Made by a program: the position numbers and the translations under genes | Assembly: GCA_964019425.1 (NCBI GenBank) | Contig: OZ025806.1 | Coordinates: 429,374-493,373 of the forward strand | DNA from: Flectonema sp. DT1601 | Lineage: Eukaryota > Euglenozoa > Diplonemea > Diplonemida > Diplonemidae | Length of the DNA stretch: 64,000 nucleotides | Reading direction: 5' to 3' | The notes under the pieces: model-generated | Told to the model about the DNA's origin: nothing | Databases searched by the model: none | The model's input: only the letters and a program-made list of their open reading frames with translations | Shown: positions 11,137-22,117 of the stretch, in pieces | How the letters are laid out: the number at the start of each line of letters is the position of its first letter | How positions within the stretch are numbered: position 1 is the first letter of the stretch

Positions 11137-11952
11137 ATGAAAGTTGAGGGGAAACTTTGTATTGTGACTGGAGGGTCTAACGGTATCGGGGCATCGATAG
11201 TTGAAGTCTTGGCTGAGAGGGGAGCCAGTGCTGTTATTGTAGCAGACTTAGATGTCCAGGCAGGGGAAGAAACTGCTCGCAAAGTATCTGAAAAACATTC
11301 ATCATGTAAAGTAGAGTTTCAAAGGTGTGATTGTAGTGATGAGGGTTCGATAAGAAAAGTTGTGATGGGAGCGAAGTTAAAGTTCCGTAGACACGTCGAT
11401 CTTTTTGTCGCCAATGCCGGCATCGGAGGAATGATGGGAGGAGTAGACACCACAGACAATGAACTGAACACAATGTTTCAGGTAAACACAATGCAAATCA
11501 TCTGGGCCGCCAGACACGTCCTTCCTGACATGCTCAAGGCTGGGGAGGGAGGTATCATTGTGACCGCATCAGCAGCTGGTCTTCTCGCTCAAATTGGAAG
11601 CATTTCATACAGCATAACAAAACACGCTGCTGTAGCTGCAGCAGAGTGGTTAGCAATCACACATGGTTCACAGGGTATATCAGTTTCATGTCTCTGTCCA
11701 CAAGCAGTTAAAACAAATATGACTGCTGGTCTCCCAGGTGGTGGTGTTGCTGGAGTTGACGGAATGCTCCTCCCATATCCGGTCGCAAAGGAGACGATCG
11801 ATGCTTTTGAAGCTGGAAAGTTCCTCGTAACTCCTCACAAGACTGTTCTAAAATATGTGAAGGCAAAAGCTCTGGCGCATGACCGCTGGCTATCTGGAAT
11901 GGGAAAGCTACACGATCGCACCTCTGGGGGAATCCATGCTCCAAAATTATAA
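11137..11952 (+). CDS. Short-chain dehydrogenase/reductase (SDR)
   Basis: This is a 271-residue classical SDR in a single exon. The Rossmann nucleotide-binding motif TGGSNGIG is at residues 11-18, an acidic residue in VADLD (about 37) at the end of beta-2 suggests NAD(H) preference, NAG is at 93-95, and the catalytic set is Asn117, Ser145, Tyr158 and Lys162 (YSITK). Length and motif order are normal for a soluble oxidoreductase. The substrate cannot be told from the sequence: the C-terminal substrate loop is variable, and no membrane span or targeting peptide is evident. The gene sits between calcyphosin-like and calmodulin genes on the same strand but has no evident functional link to them. 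It is distinctly richer in GC than the flanking spacers. Confidence 0.93.
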   Translation: MKVEGKLCIVTGGSNGIGASIVEVLAERGASAVIVADLDVQAGEETARKVSEKHSSCKVEFQRCDCSDEGSIRKVVMGAKLKFRRHVDLFVANAGIGGMMGGVDTTDNELNTMFQVNTMQIIWAARHVLPDMLKAGEGGIIVTASAAGLLAQIGSISYSITKHAAVAAAEWLAITHGSQGISVSCLCPQAVKTNMTAGLPGGGVAGVDGMLLPYPVAKETIDAFEAGKFLVTPHKTVLKYVKAKALAHDRWLSGMGKLHDRTSGGIHAPKL

Positions 11953-13118
<1,166 letters not shown>

Positions 13119-13270
13119 ATGTTCAAACACGGAAAAAAAAAAAAATAATGAAAGAAAAAAAAAAAAAAAAAAAAAAAAAAAAACAGTTTTTACTCAAACC
13201 CCCTTTAAATACTTTAAAAACATAACAACAATAGAAATTAAACTTGGTTTTCTTTTTTTTTTTTTTAGAG

Positions 13271-13304
<34 letters not shown>

Positions 13305-13592
13305 GAAGAGAAGCCCTATGAAACAGCTAGGGGGGAAAGTCCAGTTTAATTTTTTTCCCTGTTCAAACCCAATACTGTTTATTTCCCCTTTTCACTTTCC
13401 CTTCTTATAAAACAATAATTTAAAGTAATGTGACGATTATTTGGCAGCTTCTATTTCATTGAATGGGTTTAGTTTTTTTTTTCCTTTCCAATTTTATTTA
13501 TTTATTTTTTTTTTCGATGATACGCACAGTACAAGTTAGGATTCCGAACAGCCACCGTCATGTAATTTAGTCTTGTTTTTGAGAAAGGGATC

Positions 13593-13625
<33 letters not shown>

Positions 13626-13923
13626 GGTTTGGTGGTTTTTAAAAAACCAATTTTTTTTTTTTTTTTTTTTTTTAAAAAATTTATATCTAAAACCTTCTTC
13701 GTTCTCCAGTTTTATAACATCTCATCGATGGTTGAGTTCCTTCAAAGCGGGCGCTGAGTTAATTTCAACAGAATTAACAGACAGTTTACTATTTAAATGA
13801 AAAAAAAAAAACAGTAAATGTGTGTTGTTTTTCCATTGAGCTTCCGCGGGATTGTTATATTGAGGCTAAGGTTCATTCGAGGTGATATTATTTTATTATT
13901 TCCATTCTTCAGTAGTTGATGAG
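13119..13923. other. Spacer with long homopolymers
   Basis: Very long A and T runs occur (about 13156-13183, 13268-13290, 13594-13624 and 13651-13673). No gene is seen. CCATTCTTCAG ends at 13912, 11 nt before the next ATG. Confidence 0.7.
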
Positions 13924-15261
13924 ATGCCGCAGTCGGCTTCTGATTATTTCCGTTTGATGGACAAGAACCAAGACGGCGTGATTAGCGTGGGTGAACTACA
14001 GAGCGCTCTTCGTGAGGCTAGGCTTCCAACCCGTTCAGCAAACGTGGCAGAAACATTTAAAATAATGGACGCAAACAGTGACGGGACCGTATCAGAACCT
14101 GAATTTGAGAAATATTTTAATATGAGAAAGAATGCTTTGAAAGCAGCTTTTGACTCGATTTGTGAAGGTGGCGATCACTTCACTGCTCCTTTACTAAGAC
14201 GGGCTGCACGCGCATCTGAACTGAATTTATCGGATGATGACGTGAGAAGTATTATTTCACGATTCGACAAAGACAATAATCACAAAGTCACTTTCGATGA
14301 GTTCATTGATGGGATGCTTCTCGCTCCAGACATCAATCCGAAAGCTTTTTTCGATCAGTGGTTCATAGACAGTTTCTGCGACGATGCTCAATCTGAATTC
14401 ACAATCCCGAGAGAAATTCGACCACAACCAGAAATTTCCTTCACAAGTATGATAATAAAGAAATTAGCATGTGGGGGTGTCGCTGGATGTCTGAGCAGAA
14501 CACTAACTGCCCCCATCGACAGAGTTCGATTGTTAATGATGATAAATAAGACTCCAATGACTATAAATACAGCAATCTCAACAGCGGTAAACCACCCAAA
14601 GGGAATGCGAGCACTGTGGATTGGTAATAGTGTAAACTGTTTTAAAATAACTCCCGAAATGGCTATAAAACTAGTAACGTTCGACTTACTCAGAAAAACC
14701 ATCGCTAAAGACAGCGACAATGTCACAACGTATGAAAGGTTCATCGCTGGAGGAACTGCAGGAGCTCTTTCACAATTCTCTATCTATCCAATGGAAGTGT
14801 TAAGAACTCGTTTAGCAACTTCAGCTGCTGGGACGTATTCATCTCCTGTTGATTGTCTTCGTCAGGTGTACAAATCTGGTGGTGTTCGAGCGCTTTATGC
14901 GGGTCTTGCTCCGAGTATTGCGGGTATCATTCCTTATGCGGCTATTGATCTTTCGCTGAATTCTATTCTAAAAGAGAAATCAGCTGCTTATCTCTCAAGT
15001 CAAGGACGTGAAGTGTCAGTTCCGATGTTGTTGGGATGCGGAATGTGTTCCTCAGCAGTCGCAACAGTTGTAACGTTTCCTCTCAACGTCATTCGGACTC
15101 AAGCGCAGGCATCTGGTGGTAGAGTCGCAGTAGTACTAGAGGGAATGAAGAGAGAAGGGTTCCGTGGGTTCTATCGCGGCTTAGTCCCCTGTTTAGCAAA
15201 AGTACTCCCGGCTACGTCTATCTCATACGCTGCTTACGAGTGGTTAGGTAAGAGATGGTAG
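13924..15261 (+). CDS. Ca2+-regulated mitochondrial ATP-Mg/phosphate-type carrier (SCaMC/APC-like)
   Basis: This is a 445-residue protein with an N-terminal calmodulin-like domain and a C-terminal mitochondrial carrier domain. EF-hand loops are visible near residues 12 (DKNQDGVISVGE), 48 (DANSDGTVSEPE) and 115 (DKDNNHKVTFDE, weaker). The carrier half starts near residue 178 and has the three Px[DE]xx[RK]-type signatures of SLC25 proteins: PIDRVR (about 197), PMEVLR (about 289) and PLNVIR (about 385, with Asn in place of the usual acid). This domain order is that of SLC25A24-type ATP-Mg/Pi carriers of the mitochondrial inner membrane, gated by cytosolic or intermembrane-space calcium. The open frame extends 14 codons upstream, but the ATG at 13924 follows an acceptor-like TTCTTCAG and is the better start. 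The exact substrate is inferred from domain order only. Confidence 0.92.
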   Translation: MPQSASDYFRLMDKNQDGVISVGELQSALREARLPTRSANVAETFKIMDANSDGTVSEPEFEKYFNMRKNALKAAFDSICEGGDHFTAPLLRRAARASELNLSDDDVRSIISRFDKDNNHKVTFDEFIDGMLLAPDINPKAFFDQWFIDSFCDDAQSEFTIPREIRPQPEISFTSMIIKKLACGGVAGCLSRTLTAPIDRVRLLMMINKTPMTINTAISTAVNHPKGMRALWIGNSVNCFKITPEMAIKLVTFDLLRKTIAKDSDNVTTYERFIAGGTAGALSQFSIYPMEVLRTRLATSAAGTYSSPVDCLRQVYKSGGVRALYAGLAPSIAGIIPYAAIDLSLNSILKEKSAAYLSSQGREVSVPMLLGCGMCSSAVATVVTFPLNVIRTQAQASGGRVAVVLEGMKREGFRGFYRGLVPCLAKVLPATSISYAAYEWLGKRW

Positions 15262-15958
15262 ATCCTCTTCTTGAAGTTATTAATTTCGATTATTCAATAC
15301 CTCAAAATAATTACTAATCACCTTTGAGGAGCGACCAGTCGGTTCTCCTTACGAACTTGTCGCGCTGATAATTTTATTAGGAGGCAGCAGAATGAATTTT
15401 TTGCTCTGAAGAAGAAGGTGGACTTTTTCCTTCTCCTGACCTGAAATCCCTGATGAAGAAACCTTCTGAAAACGAGCTACCTTTTGGCAAGTTTCAAGAA
15501 TTATTTTCCAAAAACGGGTTAAGAAGCACTTTTTATTCGAAGAGCTGTAAATTCAACTCAAAGGCGCCGAAAGAAAAAAAGAAAAAAAAGTAGTTTACTT
15601 TACCTTTTCTGTCATTCTGTTACGCAACTTCTTTTTGGAGAGATGAGAAAAAGAGTTTCTTTCTTGAATCTAAATTTTATTTAGTTGTCTCTCTCTCTCT
15701 CTCTCTGTTCAGTAAACTTTCAATCGCAGCTGTTGCTGGTTTGGTGTTTTTTTTTTCTTCTTGTTATTTTTATTTATATATTTTTTTTAAAAATACTGTT
15801 TTCTGTTATGTTAGAAATTATTACAAATTTTTATAACATGATTTCGATCATTTACGTTAAAAAACATGATGTAATTCACTTGGTGGTATTTTTTCACATC
15901 GTATTTTAAAGTAATATCTCCCAACATAAACAGGGAAAAGGTGACGAACAGTCACTCT
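15262..15958. other. Spacer with (CT)n tract
   Basis: No gene is supported. There is a (CT)n tract at 15688-15706 and T-rich sequence to about 15790. ACATAAACAG ends at 15933, 25 nt before the next ATG. Confidence 0.65.
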
Positions 15959-16657
15959 ATGACCAGCCAAGACCCGACTGGTGAGTTTATCAGAGTTCGT
16001 CTAGAAGGAGAAACACTCTCGGATTACCAACTTTCTGATGTTGCAACTACTAAAGGAGTAAAAAATTATTTAAGTTGTGAATTATCTACAAGGGTTCCTG
16101 TTCCATTATGTAAGTACTACGAGAGACAAGGTGAATGCATTCACAACTTAGAATGTATTGGAGCTCATGTACTGAATAAAGAATCCTCCATATACGTATC
16201 CGGCAGCTACGATCACGTTCCGTACTTGGAATGTTTTGATAACGTTTTAGTAATTAGAAACGTTACTTGTGGTAGAATGGTCTTCCAAAAAAGATGGGAA
16301 CGAGAAGAAGGATATATGTCTTCATCTCTAATAGCCACGGAATCTGAAAACGGAAAACCTGGAGACGTTTTCGGTCTTGTTGAATTTCTCAATCCCAGTT
16401 CTGCTTTACAATCTCTGTATCGCTGTAATGGTCAAGATAATAACATCTCCTTTTGGGGAACTAATGATTTATTCCTCGACGCGTTAACACAACTTGAACT
16501 TAGTCTCGAAGCTGATCCGTCCCTCTCAAACAATACTTACGCAGAACAGATTCGTTATACGACGTGTGTTTCTTTTGTTTTTGTTTTTAGTTTTGCGCCG
16601 AACAATCCATTGTTACAAAAAAACAACTCAGATATGGTCAAAAGAAACAAGCAATGA
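15959..16657 (+). CDS. CCCH zinc-finger / RRM RNA-binding protein; 3' end uncertain
   Basis: The start is the first ATG after AAACAG at 15933; the in-frame GTG at 15941 is not preferred. A single CCCH finger (C-x8-C-x5-C-x3-H, in LCKYYERQGECIHNLEC) lies at about residues 49-69. It is followed by an RRM-like fold in which VLVIRNV fits RNP2 and DVFGLVEF fits RNP1. This arrangement suggests an mRNA-binding or splicing-associated protein. The 3' end is unclear. After EQIRYTT the frame enters a T-rich stretch ending in TTTTTAG (16590), and a coding-looking peptide (QLRYGQKKQAMRRAK) continues in a different frame. A further exon at 16836-16917, preceded by AAACAG, reads WWNPGEISSPAS and ends in TAG. 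I could not find a set of normal introns joining these. The listed end is that of the uninterrupted frame. Confidence 0.65.
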   Translation: MTSQDPTGEFIRVRLEGETLSDYQLSDVATTKGVKNYLSCELSTRVPVPLCKYYERQGECIHNLECIGAHVLNKESSIYVSGSYDHVPYLECFDNVLVIRNVTCGRMVFQKRWEREEGYMSSSLIATESENGKPGDVFGLVEFLNPSSALQSLYRCNGQDNNISFWGTNDLFLDALTQLELSLEADPSLSNNTYAEQIRYTTCVSFVFVFSFAPNNPLLQKNNSDMVKRNKQ

Positions 16658-16835
16658 GAAGAGCAAAGCACTAGTCGGGAACGAGATTGATGATTACACC
16701 TGCAGGGGATAACCGGCCCCAGATGAAAATAGTATTTACTGATTAGTTTTATATACTTTTTTATTAGTTCTGTCTGTGGTATTTGTCGTTTTCTCTTTTC
16801 TTTTGTCCGATTTGTTATTTTATTCCTTTAAACAG

Positions 16836-16917
16836 GTGGTGGAATCCAGGGGAGATCTCCTCTCCTGCATCAGGCCGTGCCGTTAACAATGGGATTCCTC
16901 AGAACTACGCAGGTTAG
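16836..16917 (+). other. Possible 3' exon of the CCCH/RRM gene
   Basis: It is preceded by a T-rich stretch and AAACAG ending at 16835. In one frame it reads 26 residues beginning WWNPGEISS and ending IPQNYAG before a TAG. It ends 37 bp before the tandem array starts. The donor exon and phase are not resolved. Confidence 0.35.
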
Positions 16918-16954
16918 GAGAGACTTGGTTAGGTCGTCATATATCCAATATTCA

Positions 16955-19900
16955 AAATGATGACAACGTTTACAAAACACTCTCGTTCTTCTGACTCATG
17001 TTTGATGAGCCATTGTAAATCATGCTTCTGCAATTCTGAGGATCTGTTTTTCTTCGTCTTCTTCTGTCTTTGAGAATCCCACTCGGTAATTGAGTACAGT
17101 CACCGTTCCAGTTTCCGGCTACGAGAATGATTAAAAAAGAATTTGGCATTTGGCTTGAAGGTTCTCCCTGTTGATACTAAACAATTAACTACCTTAATCT
17201 AATTTGATGACTTGTGAAAAGAAAATGGATTCCCTCCTTCCTCCTGCTGTCCGACCTCACTTTAAATGATGACAACGTTTACAAAACACTCTCGTTCTTC
17301 TGACTCATGTTTGATGAGCCATTGTAAATCATGCTTCTGCAATTCTGAGGATCTGTTTTTCTTCGTCTTCATCTGTCTTTGAGAATCCCACTCGGTAATT
17401 GAGTACAGTCACCGTTCCAGTTTCCATCAACGAGAATGATTAAAAAAGAATTTGGCATTTGGCTTGAAGGTTCTCCCTGTTGATACTAAACAATTAACTA
17501 CCTTAATCTAATTTGATGATTTGTGAAAAGAGAATGGTTTCCCTCTTTCCTCCTTCTGTCCGACTTCACTTTAAATGATGACAACGTTTACAAAACACTC
17601 TCGTTCTTCTGACTCATGTTTGATGAGCCATTGTAAATCATGCTTCTGCAATTCTGAGGATCTGTCTTTGAGAATCCCACTCGGTAATTGAGTACAGTCA
17701 CCCTTCCAGTTTCCATCAACGAGAATGATTAAAAAAGAATTTGGCATTTGGCTTGAAGGTTCTCCCTGTTGATACTAAACAATTAACTACCTTAATCTAA
17801 TTTGATGATTTGTGAAAAGAGAATGGTTTCCCTCTTTCCTCTTCTGTCCGACTTCACTTTAAATGATGACAACGTTTACAAAACACTCTCGTTCTTCTGA
17901 CTCATGTTTGATGAGCCATTGTAAATCATGCTTCTGCAATTCTGAGGATCTGTCTTTCTTCTTCTTCTTCTTCTGTCTTTGAGAATCCCACTCGGTAATT
18001 GAGTACAGTCACCGTTCCAGTTTCCATCAACGAGAATGATTAAAAAAGAATTTGGCATTTGGCTTGAAGGTTCTCCCTGTTGATACTAAACAATTAACTA
18101 CCTTAATCTAATTTGATGATTTGTGAAAAGAGAATGGTTTCCCTCTTTCCTCCTTCTGTCCGACTTCACTTTAAATGATGACAACGTTTACAAAACACTC
18201 TCGTTCTTCTGACTCATGTTTGATGAGCCGTTGTAAATCATGCTTCTGCAATTCTGAGGATCTGTTTTTCTTCTTCTTCATCTGTCTTTGAGAATCCCAC
18301 TCGGTAATTGAGTACAGTCACCATTCCAGTTTCCATCGACGAGAATGATTAAAAAAGAATTTGGCATTTGGCTTGAAGGTTCTCCCTGTTGATACTAAAC
18401 AATTAACTACCTTAATCTAATTTGATGACTTGTGAAAAGAGAATGGTTTCCCTCTTTCCTCCTGCTGTCCGACTTCACTTTAAATGATGACAACGTTTAC
18501 AAAACACTCTCGTTCTTCTGACTCATGTTTGATGAGCCATTGTAAATCATGCTTCTGCAATTCTGAGGATCTGTTTTTCTTCGTCTTCATCTGTCTTTGA
18601 GAATCCCACTCGGTAATTGAGTACAGTCACCGTTCCAGTTTCCATCAACGAGAATGATTAAAAAAGAATTTGGCATTTGGCTTGAAGGTTCTCCCTGTTG
18701 ATACTAAACAATTAACTACCTTAATCTAATTTGATGATTTGTGAAAAGAGAATGGTTTCCCTCCTTCCTCCTTCTGTCCGATTTCACTTTAAATGATGAC
18801 AACGTTTACAAAACACTCTCGTTCTTCTGACTCATGTTTGATGAGCCGTTGTAAATCATGCTTCTGCAATTCTGAGGATCTGTTTTTCTTCTTCTTCTTC
18901 TGTCTTTGAGAATCCCACTCAGTAATTGAGTACAGTCACCCTTCCAGTTTCCATCGACGAGAATGATTAAAAAAGAATTTGGCATTTGGCTTGAAGGTTC
19001 TCCCTGTTGATACTAAACAATTAACTACCTTAATCTAATTTGATGACTTGTGAAAAGAGAGTGGTTTCCCTCTTTCCTCCTGCTGTCCGACTTCACTTTA
19101 AATGATGACAACGTTTACAAAACACTCTCGTTCTTCTGACTCATGTTTGATGAGCCGTTGTAAATCATGCTTCTGCAATTCTGAGGATCTGTTTTTCTTC
19201 TTCTTCTTCTGTCTTTGAGAATCCCACTCAGTAATTGAGTACAGTCACCCTTCCAGTTTCCATCGACGAGAATGATTAAAAAAGAATTTGGCATTTGGCT
19301 TGAAGGTTCTCCCTGTTGATACTAAACAATTAACTACCTTAATCTAATTTGATGATTTGTGAAAAGAGAATGGTTTCCCTCCTTCCTCCTTCTGTCCGAC
19401 TTCACTTTAAATGATGACAACGTTTACAAAACACTCTCGTTCTTCTGACTCATGTTTGATGAGCCATTGTAAATCATGCTTCTGCAATTCTGAGGATCTG
19501 TTTTTCTTCGTCTTCATCTGTCTTTGAGAATCCCACTCGGTAATTGAGTACAGTCACCATTCCAGTTTCCGGCTACGAGAATGATTAAAAAAGAATTTGG
19601 CATTTGGCTTGAAGGTTCTCCCTGTTGATACTAAACAATTAACTACCTTAATCTAATTTGATGATTTGTGAAAAGAGAATGGTTTCCCTCTTTCCTCCTG
19701 CTGTCCGACTTCACTTTAAATGATGACAACGTTTACAAAACACTCTCGTTCTTCTGACTCATGTTTGATGAGCCATTGTAAATCATGCTTCTGCAATTCT
19801 GAGGATCTGTTTTTCTTCGTCTTCATCTGTCTTTGAGAATCCCACTCAGTAATTGAGTACAGTCACCATTCCAGTTTCCATCAACGAGAATGATTAAAAA

Positions 19901-20029
19901 AGAATTTGGCATTTGGCTTGAAGGTTCTCCCTGTTGATACTAAACAATTAACTACCTTAATCTAATTTGATGATTTGTGAAAAGAGGATGGTTTTCCTTT
20001 TTTTCTTTTTTTTCCCACGACTTTACTTT
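16955..20029. repeat. Tandem array, ten copies of a ~309-bp unit
   Basis: Units begin with AAATGATGACAACG at 16955, 17264, 17573, 17861, 18173, 18482, 18791, 19100, 19409 and 19718. A divergent eleventh start lies at 20030. Unit lengths are 309, 309, 288, 312, 309, 309, 309, 309, 309 and 312 bp. The length changes fall in a TTC/GTC-type triplet stretch about 105 nt into the unit. Copies are nearly identical apart from a few recurrent single-base variants (for example ACTCGG/ACTCAG and CATCAACG/CATCGACG/GGCTACG), which indicates recent amplification or conversion. No frame stays open, so the unit is not coding. It lies between two + strand genes, and the last unit fades into the upstream region of the next gene. 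Confidence 0.97.
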
Positions 20030-20140
20030 AAATGATGATATCGCTTACAAAACACAACAGAGCTGCTATTCATTGTTTTCTATTGTTGTTGGTTTTGAAT
20101 TTGTTTTCTCACATCAATTCTCAACCATCAGAATTCTACA

Positions 20141-21436
20141 ATGCCTATGGACAAGGCTTTTGAGGTTTATCGGGCCTTGTCCCGAGATGGGGCTGTCACG
20201 TATGGTGTCTTTTCATCATTTATGCAAAAGAATGACTTAGGACTTGACAGTGAAGCAATAAATGAATTATTTGAGGGAGCTGATGGTAATAAAAATGGTA
20301 TTATATCTCCTAATGGATGGAGCGCTTTGTGTGCTAATTATCCTACTTTAATGGACTGTGTTTATCATAAGGAAAGAGATAGGCAATTTGAGGAAGGTTT
20401 TAGAACGTCAGAAGAACAAGCAGGTTTGCAATGTGAAAGAGCTATTGGACTCGAAGAAAGTCTTCGTAAAAACTGCATCGAAACTGGAAGAGATGCGGAA
20501 ATAGCATCTGAAACACTATACCAACAAGAAGAGATTGTCATTGCGTCAATGTCACTTGACGAGGAGTGTAAGTCAGCTTTACAACATGCAAAACAAGCAT
20601 CGGACTTGGGCAGAGAAAATCTAAAAAGCGCAATGCAAAAACTCGGTAGAGCAAAGAATACAACCACTACCACACGAGTGGCAATTCAGAAAGAAGAAAA
20701 ACAAATTCAAGCAACAGAGATAGGAATGCAGACGAAATTAAAAGAAGTTCAAAGCGCTGTAAGTCGGTTAAAAGCGATTGAAAAGCTACTCGCTGATCAA
20801 AGACTTATCGTTGAGGTAGCAATGACTGAAAGTGAAGGAATGCAATCAATAATTACCAAGTCATCCGATCAGATTCACATATTACAGAGAGAAGTTGCTT
20901 CACAAGAAGCTGACGAAGAAGATCTAAAAATCGAAGTCGTTGCGATGGAGAGCAAATCAGCAGAACTATCCCGCATGCTTTCCATGGCTGAGAGGAATCT
21001 GAGAGAATCTGAGTCTAATTCCACTTCGGAGACAAAAAAAAAATCTGAACAACAAATTCGACTCAAAACTCTTATGGCAATCGATTCTGAGAAACAAAAA
21101 CAACTCGACTCTGCTTCTAATGCCGTTCTACTTGCACAGCAACGAAGAAATCAAATAAGTGAAGAAGAAGAGGCGTACATTCGTCGTCGATACGACGAGC
21201 ATCGCGAAGAACTACAACTTCTACAGCAGGAGGTTTGACTATTATTTTTACTGAATTACGGTTTCGATTGTTCTCACCCCCCTCGGGTATTGAGTTGTCT
21301 TTTACTTTTCTAAAATAAAACAAAACAGATCGTATTACGTCGTCAGAGGAACAGTCTTCTTCAGAAGGAAGCTCTCTTGAGGAGGAATTTCTCGTCTTTC
21401 GACAGAACGACACCTCTCACTCCACGACTTCGGTAG
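20141..21436 (+). CDS. Coiled-coil protein with N-terminal degenerate EF-hand
   Basis: Exons 20141-21232 and 21329-21436 give 399 residues. The 96-nt intron has a GTTTGA donor (the weakest in the window) and an AAAACAG acceptor; exon 2 continues in phase as IVLRRQRNSLLQKEALLRR and ends TPLTPRLR. The first ~70 residues are helical with an EF-hand-like loop (DGNKNGIISPNG) lacking the final Glu, followed by almost continuous coiled coil rich in Glu, Gln, Lys and Ala. There is no membrane span or enzyme motif. Such proteins are often cytoskeletal or flagellar, but no named family is recognised. The ATG at 20141 lies 9 nt after an acceptor-like ACCATCAG, just downstream of the tandem array. Confidence 0.85.
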
Positions 21437-22117
21437 TGAGGTTGAGTATCATTTTGGTTAGGAGTGTTTGGATGAAAGAGAGAGAGAGAGAGAGAAGTCA
21501 CTTCTGATCCTGTAATTGTTTGACTGAATAAGTGACAGTCGAAGATGGTACTTCAGCAGTTTAGTCGAAAGTGGGTAACCTCCACTCTCTCATCGTCTCT
21601 CGGAATGGGTGAAGGGTAAGAGAGTCGTCAGTCTTAGATTAGAGTTATTACGTAGAAACAATACAAACATACCATAATGTCTCTCTTTTTATCCCCCGTT
21701 CCTTCTCCTTGGTTATTCTTTTTTGAAGAAACGATTTCAGCTTTTCAAAAAAAAAAAAAAAAAAGATAACTTTTCAGTTTCCCCATTTCCCTCTGGGAAA
21801 AAAAAAAAAAAAAAAAAAGAGCAGAGTCCAAAGGTTCCTCTTTTTCTTACTAGAATTGTATTGTTTGTTAGTATACGCTATCTGTTCTATTATTGATTTG
21901 TAGTATTTTCGTTTATTTATCTTTCATTCTTTTTGAACAGGTTTCACTAAAGAATCTAATTGACGACTGCGAACCTTTTGCTTCTCTTTTTCCCAAATGT
22001 TCCCGAATGTTGTAATTTAAGCCATATCTTACTCTCTCAGGGGATCCCATCGCCACCAGTCCCCCATAACTATTCAAACTATCGAATGTAATAAGCAGAC
22101 GTGTTGTAAACAAGATA
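21437..22117. other. Spacer with (GA)n and poly(A)
   Basis: A (GA)n tract at about 21474-21495 and poly(A) runs near 21748 and 21800. There are possible acceptors TTTTTGAACAG (about 21940) and ATAAGCAG (22098). No gene is supported. Confidence 0.65.

Noticed and set aside
16955-20029. CRISPR-like periodic repeat
   Set aside because: Units are about 309 bp and repeat in full without unique spacers, in a eukaryotic gene context; it is a tandem satellite-type array.
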